Position numbers and translations under genes: made by a program. 64,000 bases of DNA. Origin: Bathymodiolus brooksi. Its lineage: Eukaryota; Mollusca; Bivalvia; Mytilida; Modiolidae. How positions within the stretch are numbered: position 1 is the stretch's first letter; every line of letters begins with the position of its first letter. Positions 37,301 through 52,300 of the stretch are shown in pieces. The notes beneath the pieces were generated by a model. It worked only from the letters and a program-made list of their open reading frames with translations. It searched no databases and had not been told where the DNA came from. The DNA is taken from contig OY804586.1 in NCBI GenBank assembly GCA_963680875.1, positions 56,206,203 through 56,270,202 on the forward strand, read 5' to 3'.

Positions 37301-40300
37301 TCAATAGCATGTATATTGCACACAATCAATTTTCTGTAAATAATATTTCCATCAATTTTATCTTTAATGTTTCTGTGTACCTGGGAGAGGGCCGTTATGG
37401 TCGTATGGTAGTTGGATTTACAGCTATCCCTGCAATCAGTGCCTATTACCACTGAAGTTGTGAGTTCGAATCCAATAATATTATATGATAAAGTTTGTCA
37501 GTGACTTGCGGCAGGTCAGTGGTTTTCACCAGGTACTCTGGTTTCCATCACCAATAAAACTAATCTCCACGATATAACGGAAATATTGTTGAAAGTGGCG
37601 TTAAACACCACAACACTAACCCAACCTATCAATTGTGCCATCATGTACACCAATCATTAAATCTTCCTTAAATAATAATTTTCATCAATTTTAACTTTTA
37701 TGTCAATATTTTTCCAATTACGGTTTAGGACGCGGGTGGCTCAATGAGTTGGATTACCTAACAACTCATACAACCCTATCACCTATACGGCATGGGTTCC
37801 CGCTCAGCTTTGTAAATTACAAAAAAGGGTGCACTTGACTTCCCTCCCAAGTGATAAAGTTTACCAGTTGCTTGCCCAAGGTCAGTGGTTCTCTCCAGGT
37901 ACTCCGGCTTCTTCCACCACTAAAACTGGTCGGCAAGATATAGCTGAAATATTGCTGAAAGTGGCGTTAAACTCAATAAACCAATCAATCAAACCAATTA
38001 CTGTTGACGTATATTTTCTGTTACAGGTCAAATTTGCTGTGGAGCTACATGTGGAACGGCATGTACTGACCCAGTTACTTCCCCTGTACGTATTACAGTA
38101 ACAGAACGAAAATAAATATCAAAGAATGAAAAGGAGCATATATCAATTTGTCTTCAAAACTGAAATATTAAGGAGTCACTTAAACTACATGCAATTTACA
38201 AATGATGCTGTAAAAAGTCCTCATTTGGTATTTAATAAAAAAATATAATTGAAAGCAGTATTCTTGCCTTTGATATTTATATTTATTCGTCTATGACTGA
38301 CAGTTTGTATTTTTATGTTATAGTCATGGTAAAGTGTGACAATTTGTATATTACAGCCATCAATTAATAGATTTTATAGTCATGGTCAAGTGGGACAGCT
38401 TATATGTTGCTATATACTCATGATCAAGTTTGACATCGTGTATGTTATAGTATGGTCAAGCAAGACAGATTGTAGCTTACACTTTCTGCACTAAGACAAC
38501 AGTATTTGACAAACACGACCAGTATATCTATTTGTTTTTTTTTTATTTTTTTTTTTTTTTTTGTACATCATAATATAGTTTATTTAAAATCTCCTGTTTA
38601 CAATAACCTTAATGGCTCAGTAGTGAACATTAAGGGTCCCTGTTTTACATAAATCTCACTTGTCCAGGGGTAGCAAGTGAAAATAAAAATAAAAAGTCCA
38701 CTTAAACATATTTCATATTCATTTGTTTTTACATTTCATTATAATATACACAATTAGACGATACAATTATTACCATGCATTAGCTTTATGTTCATAAATA
38801 ATAAATACTCGTATGTTATTCCGAAAAAGTTCTAATTTGTTTTTATCATTTTCATTAATATGCAAAGTTTGTAATGTGCATTGTAAATGTTTTTTAAAAT
38901 TATTTTTCCAAGTGTTGAAAATTGTTTGATCTCCAATTCGGGATTGGTTATATTTCACCTTATTACGTATATCTATTTGTTTTAATTAATCTTTTCTTTA
39001 TGTAGATGTGTTCTTAAGGCTAAAGATTTATAGGGTTGGTTCAGTTATATCGTGGCGGTCAGTTTTATTGGTGGAGTAAACAGGAGCACCTGGAGAAAAC
39101 CACTGACCTACCACAAGTAACTGACATGCTTTATCACATAATGTTGTATCGAGTACACCACCCCTGAGCAGGATTCAAACTCACAACATTAGTAGTGATA
39201 TCATCTGATTGCATAGCCATAGGTAGTTGTAAATCCAACTACCATACGATTACGACCGTGACGACCCCCAAAGATTTATACCAATACATGTATAATTTAA
39301 TTTAAGCATATTTTATTCATAAATAAATTAAATGGATTGGATAGCAGGCAATAGCCTATATAAATTCTCTCCATACACAAGGCAACAGCAACAATCAACA
39401 ATGCATGCCGTTAATATTTACAATACACAATATAGAATTTCATACTCAAAGGGAAATAACTCAAGTATGCAATAGCAGTCAGAAATCTCATATATTCAGT
39501 TATTGATAAGTAATTAACATTGATTAGATTTTATCGACAATTTGGCTGATATGAGATCTACTAATATTTTTTTTTAATACACTTAGTTGCTATCTAAAAG
39601 TGTTACCAGTGTACGATGTTGCTAGATTTATTACCTCTCAATCTAATTTAAATACTAATTCATTTCAGAAATTTTTTATTAGCATGCAGTAGGTAATCAT
39701 AGTGTAAATATGAGATTTATGACATTATATACACATGTATATATTTATAAAACAAAATAAATTATAAATAGAATATCAATAAGTTAATTTAGTAGTCATG
39801 TGAGAGGCATAGTACCGATATTTGCAATCATGGTCTATCATATGTGAGAATACTGTTATAGTTCAAAATTTTTTAATTTTTATTACTATATTATTATCAA
39901 ATCGTTTGCTCTCTGCTTAATAAAGTAATGTACTGCACACAAAAGTTTTACATTCTGATTATAATCAGAGGTTTCACTTCCATAAAGAATGGTTTGAATC
40001 AGTGATGTCGTTAAAAGCCAGCAGCCGGCGATTTTCGCCAGTTATTGTCCTTTCCTTGCTGGCTATTTTTCAATGAGTAAAAAAATAATGTGACAGAAAA
40101 ATCCATATTCCAATATTATATAAATTATTACATCGTATAATTAATTAATCATGGATTTTGACGGCGGATTAATCAACGTTCTAATAGATTAAATCCAAAA
40201 TGGAAATCCCCTTTAGTATATATTTAGTCGCTATTTATAAAATTGTGCGCGCGCACCTAACATTTAGTGAAACATCCGCTATGGACCAAGGCATACACAA

Positions 40301-43300
40301 CCTTTTTAGGATGTAGATCGCGAAGAGAACACCTCTGTAAAGATCCAAAAGAATAAGAAGAGAGTGTGTATGATCTTCAGAAACCATCTTTCATTCAACC
40401 TTCTGATCAATACTGCCGTGGTGATCTTTTTTGTAAAATGCGAGACCGTCTCCTTAGATAATTAAACACTGTTTTGTAAACTTCTATATTTTACGTTACG
40501 ATTTTGACCTTTTTTTTAATAATGATCACCCAGACTCGTAAAATTGAGGAGTTTCTGCAAATTTTAATTAATTCATGAATTATTGGTCCAGGGATAGCTC
40601 AAGGATTTATTTTTGAAAATGGGTCTCTCGTTGGTCAGTCACATAAATCAACATCTTGAACATGGCGTCCGATTTTCTCTAAATCACTTCACTTCAGACA
40701 CTCAGTAGTGGTACCAAGTTATATTTTTATTGCTTTAACTACCAAATTTATAAAATTCTAATCTTAAGCTTTTATCTGATAATTTTTTTCCCACGAAATA
40801 ATAATTTTTAGGTGGTTTTCTAATGAAATGAAAAAGGTGAAAAATGTTTTTTTCACTCAGAGTCGGACTGAAAATAAAAACGTTGGTTTCAGGTCGTTCC
40901 GGCCCCAAGTCGATCCGGCCCCATTTGAAATTAAATACTTTTGAACTGAAATACACAAGTTTATCATTTCAAAATGTTTTTGATTGATTTTAATTTTAAA
41001 AATTCAAACATTATAATTTTGTGTGTGTAATCAGGAAATCAATGTATATACTCATTATCTTTGATTGTACTCTAAATTAAGCTACACCCAAGACCAAGCT
41101 AATTTTATTGTTTGATAAATTAATTTGAACAATTTATAAAATCAAGTGTAGTAAAAACATACAAGAGCTCAAAACCCAAGCTAATTTTAGGGTGTGAGAA
41201 ATTTGAAAGTTTTTGTTCTGCCACGCAGTGGCTATAAAAAAGGAACTATGACAATAGCTTTCATTCATTCCTTCCATGTCTTACACATGTGTAGTGTGTT
41301 CCAGACCTGTCAGACCGTGGCAGCAAGCTCTATAGTGTGACTCCTATGGAAACTAGTTATCTCCCGGAACATTCGGAACACACTTTCTGTTTGACGTTCA
41401 GGTTTGCTAGTTTATAACGTAATATTTATAGTATGGCCGAATCGACTTGGGCCGGATCGACCTGATACCAAATCATTGACCGTGACTACGATCGACCTCC
41501 CTACCTATAAAAGTCCGATCAGACTGAAACTAGCACTAACCAGAACATACATGAAAGTGTTAACAAAAGAAATGTAATTTTCAGTCTGTACAAGGAATAA
41601 CCCCCCCCCCCCTCCCGAAAAATTTTTTTTTGAGTAAAATACAAATTAATCCAAATGCAACTTAAAACAAGATAAAAATGTTATGTTTCAAATCAAACAT
41701 TATTGTACCGGTAAGTCTTTTCTGTTACTAAAGATACACGTGGCTATAACCAAAAATTGTGAAATGCTTAATTGATACCAAAAATAGAGTGACTCATGCT
41801 GATGATAGTGACAGTGAATTTGAATGTGAAATTTATTAATAAAATGTATTGCTTATTGAAACATTTTCTGGAATTTAATCAACAAAATAGGTCTTTTTTT
41901 GCTATGAAATAATACCTACTTTAGTTAAGTACAGTCCCTTCTAATCTTTTTTACTAAATATTTGCTCAATCAATCTCAATGGACATTAGCAACAATAATT
42001 GAAGATTATGCAGTAAAAAACAGGACAAGAAATAAAGTAATTTTAGTCCCAGAAAATGCCCAGAATGCAGGATTTTATACCATTTAAGGATCAGGGGTCC
42101 TAGGCAGCTCCCAAACACCCGCCTGATTTTTCTCCCGCCTATTCTGAAAATTTTGCCACCTATTCAAAATTCTACTGACAACACTGAATAGTAAATTCTA
42201 TGTTAAGTTCATTAAAGGAATCAACAAGTTGTTGCCTATGAATATTATATAAAGGGCAGTGCATAAAATAATGGGGGGGGGGGGGGGGCTTTCACAGGGA
42301 TCATTGCAATGTGGGCAAGATAAGATGGTCTGTCAGATAAGTGATGTTGCTGCAAATGTAGATTTAGATTGTTGGCATCATTCCTCATCTGACAGTGTAT
42401 GATATTTTCTTTTCTGTCACCTATATGAAAATATTTAGGCAAGGCTTTTGTACCAGAGTTCAGTCTTGTCTTAAATATATTAAGAGAAGGACTGGACTTT
42501 GTTGAGGCAGGCAGACATACTAGGGATGAAACTTTTGCTATATGACACAGTATTACAAAAGGGTAGTCTAAAATTGTCCCCCGATATATGTATAGTTAAT
42601 ATTGCAAGACAAAAATATACTTTAAGAAGATTCAGTTGCATACTTCAAGCATCTTAATAACCAAGAGGGTTAAGAAATAGGTTTTTGAAGTAAGGCGCTT
42701 TGGGGTTTTCCGTCATGACGGAATGGGATTCTTGAAATTATTATTAAACTTGCGTTAATGTCAATCATTCATTTTCTGCTCTGCATTATTTGGTACTTTC
42801 AAATCTGTATTAAGAGGTCACCTTAGGGACAAAGAAAATTTGGTCTTTTAAGACAGGTGACCTCTTAAAAGAGGTTCAATTCATATGAAATTTTCTATGA
42901 CAGGACAAGAAAAAGGTGACATTTTAATGTAGGTGACTGCTTAATATGGAATGACCACATGGGCATGTTTGACTGTATTTATTAGAATTAATCTGAATTA
43001 ATATTTGTATATTTGAGCTATATATATAAGGGACCGACCATTTAACTTGAAGGGGGGGGGGGGGGGGTTATGGTTTTTTGTTTGGTTCAGAAATTTTTTT
43101 TCGGACAACACAAGAGTTAGAATATTTATTTTTTTTTCCCTCCACCAAAATCAGAATATTTTTTTCAGCAACATTGGGAATCAGAATATTTTTTTAGAAA
43201 AAAACCATGACCCCCCACTTCAAGTTAAATGGTCGTTCCTTAAATTCTTTAAGTATATGATTTGCCGTTTTATTTTCTCTCAGACTTCGAAACCAAGACC

Positions 43301-46300
43301 AGGCGTTTGCCCAACGATTAGAAAAGTTTCAAAAGACTTTTGTGCTCGTGCATTTGTAGTATCTGACTGCAAAGGGAAAGACTCTGATTGTCCAAAAGGT
43401 ATACCATTACAGAGGGCACAGCGTTTTTTTTTTTACATTTCCCACTATTCTGTCACGGAAATTAATCCTTTCCACGATGGCTCCGTCGCGGAAAATACGA
43501 CGGAACAGGTAAACTGATATTTTTCATCCTCAGTGGTATCATCGTGGAAAGGATTAACTTTTATTACATATATAGGTCGAAATTATAGGAAGGAAAGTAA
43601 ATCCAGATATTGTATGGCAAAATTGAATGAAATCCACAGGAAACAAGATTTCCCACAAAAAACGGAAGTTGTGTTATAATTTCACTATTTTGTCTTGACT
43701 ATTTCGAAGTTACTTATATAATATATGTTATACCGGTATTTAACACACATACCATGTATCACACAGCTTCTTTTTCGTTTTATGTTTATTTTTTAAATAA
43801 AGTGAACTCAAAGACCATATTAAGCAACAAAAAATATTTCTATTAAGAAAAGGTTGTGTTAGATGTTCTGAATGTGCTAGCAAGGTTGAAATATTGTCGC
43901 AACGTTTGTCTCCACGTTGAACTACATTGTGCGCCTGCCTGGATCATGGCAGTCAGTTTTATTGGTATAGGAAACCAAAGTATCTGTCAAAAATCACTAC
44001 AGTTCACATACATTCATGGCTTCTGATTAACATAAAATGGAAGTTACAATGTTGTTTTAAATTATCGTCTGAATCTGTTCTAATTTTCTTTACAGCTGGA
44101 CAAAAATGTTGCCCTGGCCTGTGTGGGTCTCTGAGATGTCGAGATCCTATAACGGTTTGTTACATTACATTCTTTTTTTTTACCTGCACAAAATGAAAAA
44201 AAAAATGAAAGGTAGATATCAAATATAGTTTGCACGGTGTGTTTCTGGAATAACCATCAGGTACACTTAAGCCTCTGTTACACGGTATAAAGCAAGTATC
44301 ATGATACTTGTATCATAAACCAAAAAATACATTGTAAACAGTGCTATTTCTCTGTATCGTGCAACTTTTAGAAGTTGCATGATACACACTTTGGGATATA
44401 TAGAACATGTTCTATTCTGTACAGCTAGGATCACGATACATTTTATCTCTGACCAATCAGAGATCTTGGTTTGAGGTCAGGAGGTTACAACATCATCAAC
44501 AAATAAAAAATGGTCAGCACATGGTAAATAAAACATGGCTGGAAAGGGAAAGAAAGTAGTGATGTTATTTGGTCAAAGGAACAGATAGAGAATCTCCTCC
44601 ATTTGTATGAACAGGTTCCCTCTGTATAGCTGAATTCCAGCAGGAATTAGCAAAATACAAACAGGGATGATAATGTCTTCATTGTCAGGATTCTCCATTT
44701 TGGTGGGAACAATTTGTAGACAAACTCTACATGAAACATGCTACTTGATATAGTGTGTAAACTGACAAGGATCGTGATACAAAAAGTTGCATGATACAAG
44801 TATCACGATACTTGCTTTACCGTGTAACAGGGCCTTTACGGCCAAAAGATTGGGAGCCAAATAATTTAATAATCATTGGGAGCAAGAAAACCAAAGGGTC
44901 TAAATAGAATAGCAAAAATCAGCTAAGATCACCTATACCTGAGAGAGGGGAACCTTGGTTTTAATAATATTTATTTAGGAACTGTAAATTTCGATAATAA
45001 TATAGCTATTAAACCATGTCAGTGTCGAATCACTAACTAGTGGGTGGACGATGCCCTAGGGAACTAATAGTCCACCAGCAACAGAGGTGTTGACACAACA
45101 TTAGATTAAATCCTCGTATTTTGATATCATAATCGTCTGTAAAAATTGTAATTACTGGATGATTTTGTTGCATGTTAGAACAAACTGTATTGCCATGTTA
45201 ACCATGTTCACTTTTTTAAGTTGTTGTTGCTATTTACTAAACTGTTGCAATTCAGTTTCTTTATCGCTATGAATATATTACTGTACCGCTACACACTCTA
45301 GGCCCAGATACCGCATTGGTGGTGTAATGGTTTGCATGCTCACCTCAAGTGCAGTAGATCACGGGTTCGAGACGGGTCAAACCAAACACTATAAAATTGG
45401 TATTTATGGCTTCTCCGCTAAGCATCCAGCATTAAGGAGAAAGAGCAAAGACTAGTTGGCTTGGTATCAGAATAATATGTCAGAGTGAAGCGACATGTCT
45501 ACCCGAGAACTGTTATTTCAGTGAGCTAGCACTATAAAAATCCAACTCGGTGCGTTGGTCTCACCATGATGTAGCTGAAAAATTCCTGAATTGGCGTTAA
45601 ACAACAATCACACACTCACTCTAGTTCCATTCATTTTTTTATTTTTTTTTATCTCCTTCAGAATATGCCTTGAACATTTGCCACTGGAAGTTGAGCAATC
45701 AATCAAGTTGATAGAAAATATCTTTCCGTATATTGAATAATGAACGCTGGATCATAAATCATACCTCTTTATAAGCCGATCAAAAAATGTTTGACAATCT
45801 CAATGTTTATCTATTTACAGGGAGATAGACACGGATATGTCCACCATAAATGTTTGACAATCTCAATGTTTATCTATTTACAGGGAGATAGACACGGATA
45901 TGTCCACCATAAATGTTTGACAATCTCAATGTTTATCTATTTACTGGGAGATAGACCCGGATGTCTGCCATTTAAACCTGACCTTTGCTGTGTCATCTTC
46001 AATCTCAATGTTTATCTGTTTACAGGGAGATATACCAGGATGTCCACCATTTAATCCTGACCTTCACTGTAACATCTTCAATCTCAATGTTTATCTATTT
46101 ACAGGGAGATAGTATTAGACCAGGATGTCCACCATTTAATCCTGACCTTCACTGTGTCATCTTCAATCTCAATGTTTATCTATTTACAGGGAGATAGACC
46201 CGGATGTCCACCATTTAATCCTGACCTTCACTGTGTCATCTTCAATCAACAATGTAATGCTGACAGAGACTGTGATGACGGTCAGTGTAATGTATTTAAA

Positions 46301-49300
46301 GGTCACATTGTTATAATTCTGAGAAACTGTGACAAAGGTCGTATAGTGTTTAAAGGTCACATTAGTACAGTCAAACTTGATTTAAGCAGCCACTTAAGGG
46401 CCGGCAAAAACTGGCTGCTAAATAAAGGTGACCTGTAATTCAATAGGTTCACAATTTTTTGGGTCAATTTACCATGGGGTTCAAAATACCATATGACACC
46501 GGTTCTTACCTGTTACACCTGTTCTGGATATCTTAATTAAATTAATCAACTTTAATTTAAACTTAATCATTGTTGATTGCCAAGTTCTAGCCTGGAGTTA
46601 TTCTATTGACATGTAAAACTATGACAGGGGAGATAATTTGCCACATGATCAAATAAGATGTCACGTGACTGAAGCAAAAATCAATACTGTGTTAATCACG
46701 AATGCTATCCGCAAGCGACAAAAAAAATATATTTGTGACCGTTAAAATAGGTATTTTAACATTATTGGGACAAATTTTTCTGTTCGTTGGCCGCATAAAG
46801 GAAGTGACCGTTAATTTATTACATAAAAATCCACGGGGGGACCTAGCAGTGACCGGAAAAGAGAGGTGACCGTTTATTTCAAGTGACCATTAGGGCAAGT
46901 TTGACTGTATAATTATGATCCCATTTGTCGTGGCCGTGATCGTATGGTAGATGGATTTACAACTACCTATGCAATCAGTGCCTATCACCACTGATGTTGT
47001 GAGGTGTACAACAAACATGTGATAAAGTTTGTTGGTGACATGCGACAGGTCTGTGGTTTTCTCCGAGTCCTCCAGTTTCCTCCACCAATAAAACTGACCG
47101 CCACGACATAACTGAAATATTGTTGAAAGTAGCGTTAAAACACCATCCAACAAACAAACAAACAAATACAATTTTATTTGCAAGTGTCAGTTTAGTGTAT
47201 TTTGATTGGGTAGTAGTATTGTGTGTATCTTTCGACGAGTTTACACGTTAATAATTCTTATAGCTGGAACTACTTTCGTATCCAATGTAAACAAGATGGC
47301 ATTTTATTTGCAAAATCATGCTTCAGATTTTTTTGAAAATCAGAAACATTGTTTATGTGAAATAAAAACTTTGTGATTTACTTTAAATGATTTCAAAGAT
47401 GGCTTCTATAGAGAATAAATGTTTCGATTCGCTTGATTCAAGATCATGATTTTGACATTAATTATAAAACGCGGAATCAGAATCTGGATTCTGAAACACG
47501 ATTCGGATTTCGAATTAAAAAATGCGCCCCTGTTTATATTTACACATTTAAGCTATAAAATTATTTAAAAGTTTATTTTTCTTTCTTTTTTAAACACCCT
47601 AACCTCACCCAATCAGGGCCACCATTCCCTGTAATATATACTTTCATTTGATTTGATTTATTGTGGTTAACGCCACTTTCAGCAATATTTCAGCTATATC
47701 ATGGCAACCAGTTTTAGTGGTGGAAGAAGCTGGAGTACACGGAGAGAACCACAGACCATGGGCAATCAACTAGTAAACTTTATCACTTTTGCCTGTGAGT
47801 CGAGTGCACCCTTTTTTCTAATTTACAAAGACAGGTGTGAACCCACGCCGTATTGATGATAGGCATATATGAGTTGTTAGGTAATCCAACTACCTAATTC
47901 TTTGAGCCACCCTGGCTCTCCGTAATATATAAATGTATTATATAAGTATAAAATGTTAATTAGAACAGAGGCTAATAAACACAAAGATAGCTCATCAAAT
48001 TTTAAAACTATGCCACACCTTTTTGTCCATCTTCATAAAGAGATAATTGTATTTTTAACAGGGAAGTTGTGCTGTTTCCAACGTGCATGTGGAACATCTT
48101 GTCAGAAGAAAGCAAAACCAACTCCAGTAAGTATTAGTGAAATTACCATAAATAAAAGTTACAGTCTAGTCAATTTTGACAGTTTGTATGTTATAGTCAT
48201 GGTCAAACATGACTGTTTGTAGCTTACAATGTCAGCATTAAAACTCCACTGTTACAGTCAAAATCAATTTTGACAGTTTGTATGTTATAGTCATGGTCAA
48301 ACATGACTGTTTGTAGCTTACAATGTCAGCATTAAAACTCCACTGTTACTGTCAAAGTCAATTTTGACAGTGAGTATGTTATAGTCATGGTCAAACATGA
48401 CTTTTGTTGATTACATTGTCAGCATTAAAACTCCACTGTTACAGTCAAAGTCAATTTTGACAGTTTGTATGTAATAGTCATGGTCAAACATGACTGTTTG
48501 TAGCTTACACTGTCAGCATTAAAACTCCACTGTTAGAGTCAAAGTCAATTTTGACAGTGAGTATGCAATAGTCATGGTCAAACATGACTGTTTGTAGCTT
48601 ACAATGTCAGCATTAAAACTCCATTGTTACAGTCAAAGTCAATTTTGACAGGGAGTATGTTATAGTCATGGTCAAACATGACCGTTTGTAGATTACAATG
48701 TTAGCATTAAAGCTCCACTGTTACTGTCAAAGTCAATTTTGACAGTGAGTATGTTATAGTCATGGTCAAACATGACTGTTTGTAGCTTAAAATGTCAGCA
48801 TTAAAACTCCACTGTTACAGTCAAAATCAATTTTGACAGTGAGTATGCAATAGTCATGGTCAAACATGACTGTTTGTAGCTTACAATGTCAGCATTAAAA
48901 CTCCACTGTTACTGTCAAAGTCAATTTTGACAGTTTGTATGTAATAGTCATGGTCAAACATGACTGTTTGTAGCTTACAATGTCAGCATTAAAACTCCAC
49001 TGTTACAGTCAAAGTCAATTTTGACAGTGAGTATGTAATAGTCATGGTAAAACATGACTGTTTGTAGATTACAATGTCAGCATTAAAATTCCACTGTTAC
49101 AGTCAAAGTCAATTTTGACAGTGAGTATGTTATAGTCATGGTCAAACATGACCGTTTGTAGGTTACAATGTTAGCATTAAAACTCCACTCTTCCAGTCAA
49201 AGTCAATTTTGACAGTGAGTATGTTATAGTCATGGTCAAACATGACCGTTTGTAGATTACAATGTTAGCATTAAAACTCCACTGTTACAGTCAAAGTCAA

Positions 49301-52300
49301 TTTTGACAGTGAGTATGTAATAGTCATGGTCAAACATGACTGTTTGTAGCTTACAATGTCAGCATTAAAACTCCACTGTTACAGTCAAAGTCAATTTTGA
49401 CAGTGAGTATGTTATAGTCATGGTCAAACATGACTGTTTGTGGATTACAATGTTAGCATTAAAACTCCACTGTTACAGTCAGTCAATTTTGACAGTGAGT
49501 ATGTTATAGTCATGGTCAAACATGACTGCTTGTAGCTTACAATGTCAGTATTAAAACTCCACTGTTACTGTCAAAGTCAATTTTGACAGTGAGTATGTTA
49601 TTGTCATGGTAAAACATGACTGTTTGTAGCTTACAATGTCAGCATTAAAACTCCACTGTTACACAATTTTGACAGTGTGTATGTTATAATAGTCATGGTC
49701 AAACATGATTGTTTGTAGCTTACAATGGCAGCATTAAAACTCCACTGTTACAGTCAAAGTCAATTTTGACAGTGAATATGTTATAGTCATGGTCAAACAT
49801 GACTGTTTGTAGCTTACAATGTCAGCATTAAAACTCCACTGTTACTGTCAAAGTCAATTTTGACAGTGAGTATGTTATAGTCATGGTCAAACATGACTGT
49901 TTGTAGATTACATTGTCAGCATTAAAACTCCACTGTTACATTCAAAGTCAATTTTGACAGTTTGTATGTAATAGTCATGGTCAAACATGACTGTTTGTAG
50001 CTTACAATGTCAGCATTAAAACTCCACTGTTACAGTCAAAATCAATTTTGACAGTGAGTATGCAATAGTCATGGTCAAACATGACTGTTTGTAGCTTACA
50101 ATGTCAGCATTAAAACTCCACTGTTACTGTCAAAGTCAATTTTGACAGTTTGTATGTAATAGTCATGGTCAAACATGACTGTTTGTAGCTTACAATGTCA
50201 GCATTAAAACTCCACTGTTACAGTCAAAGTCAATTTTGACAGTGAGTATGTAATAGTCATGGTAAAACATGACTGTTTGTAGATTACAATATCAGCATTA
50301 AAATTCCACTGTTACAGTCAAAGTCAATTTTGACAGTGAGTATTTTATAGTCATGGTCAAACATGACCGTTTGTAGGTTACCATGTTAGCATTAAAACTC
50401 CACTCTTCCAGTCAAAGTCAATTTTGACAGTGAGTATGCTATAGTCATGGTCAAACATGAACGTTTGTAGATTACAATGTTAGCATTAAAACTCCACTGT
50501 TACAGTCAAAGTCAATTTTGACAGTGAGTATGTAATAGTCATGGTCAAACATGACTGTTTGTAGCTTACAATGTCAGCATTAAAACTCCACTGTTACAGT
50601 CAAAGTCAATTTTGACAGTGAGTATGTTATAGTCATGGTCAAACATGACTGTTTGTGGATTACAATGTTAGCATTAAAACTCCACTGTTACAGTCAGTCA
50701 ATTTTGACAGTGAGTATGTTATAGTCATGGTCAAACATGACTGCTTGTAGCTTACAATGTCAGCATTAAAACTCCACTGTTACTGTCAAAGTCAATTTTG
50801 ACAGTGAGTATGTTATAGTCATGGTCAAACATGACTGTTTGTAGCTTACAATGTCAGCATTAAAACTCCACTGTTACACAATTTTGACAGTGTGTATGTT
50901 ATAATAGTCATGGTCAAACATGATTGTTTGTAGCTTACAATGGCAGCATTAAAACTCCACTGTTACAGTCAAAGTCAATTTTGACAGTGAATATGTTATA
51001 GTCATGGTCAAACATGACTGCTTGTAGCTTACAATGTCAGCATTAAAACTCCACTGTTACTGTCAAAGTCAATTTTGACAGTGAGTATGTTATAGTCATG
51101 GTCAAACATGACTGTTTGTAGCTTACAATGTCAGCATTAAAACTCCACTGTTACACAATTTTGACAGTGTGTATGTTATAATAGTCATGGTCAAACATGA
51201 TTGTTTGTAGCTTACAATGGCAGCATTAAAACTCCACTGTTACAGTCAAAGTCAATTTTGACAGTGAATATGTTATAGTCATGGTCAAACATGACTTTTT
51301 GTAGCTTACAATGTCAGCATTAAAACTCCATTGTTACAGTCAAAGTCAATTTTGACAGGGAGTATGTTATAGTCATGGTCAAACATGACCGTTTGTAGAT
51401 TACAATGTTAGCATTAAAGCTCCACTGTTACTGTCAAAGTCAATTTTGACAGTGAGTATGTTATAGTCATGGTCAAACATGACTGTTTGTAGCTTAAAAT
51501 GTCAGCATTAAAACTCCACTGTTACAGTCAAAATCAATTTTGACAGTGAGTATGCAATAGTCATGGTCAAACATGACTGTTTGTAGCTTACAATGTCAGC
51601 ATTAAAACTCCACTGTTACTGTCAAAGTCAATTTTGACAGTTTGTATGTAATAGTCATGGTCAAACATGACTGTTTGTAGCTTACAATGTCAGCATTAAA
51701 ACTCCACTGTTACAGTCAAAAGTCAATTTTGACAGTGAGTATGTAATAGTCATGGTAAAACATGACTGTTTGTAGATTACAATGTCAGCATTAAAATTCC
51801 ACTGTTACAGTCAAAGTCAATTTTGACAGTGAGTATGTTATAGTCATGGTCAAACATGACCGTTTGTAGGTTACAATGTTAGCATTAAAACTCCACTCTT
51901 CCAGTCAAAGTCAATTTTGACAGTGAGTATGTTATAGTCATGGTCAAACATGACCGTTTGTAGATTACAATGTTAGCATTAAAACTCCACTGTTACAGTC
52001 AAAGTCAATTTTGACAGTGAGTATGTAATAGTCATGGTCAAACATGACTGTTTGTAGCTTACAATGTCAGCATTAAAACTCCACTGTTACAGTCAAAGTC
52101 AATTTTGACAGTGAGTATGTTATAGTCATGGTCAAACATGACTGTTTGTGGATTACAATGTTAGCATTAAAACTCCACTGTTACAGTCAGTCAATTTTGA
52201 CAGTGAGTATGTTATAGTCATGGTCAAACATGACTGCTTGTAGCTTACAATGTCAGAATTAAAACTCCACTGTTACTGTCAAAGTCAATTTTGACAGTGA

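Larger units (their letters stand above)
39840..42490 (-). pseudogene. C-terminus of a second LINE, split by a transposon
   Basis: Minus strand. From about 42490 to 42187 the frame encodes residues typical of the C-terminal region of non-LTR reverse transcriptases: [18 protein letters not shown], then, after a one-base slip near a poly-C tract, a Cys cluster [10 protein letters not shown] and [10 protein letters not shown]. The frame resumes at 39999 down to about 39860 with [10 protein letters not shown] and [10 protein letters not shown]. Removing 40000-42186 joins NIEFTI to QTILYGSE in frame, so the insertion came after the LINE. Assignment rests on pattern recognition. Confidence 0.65.
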
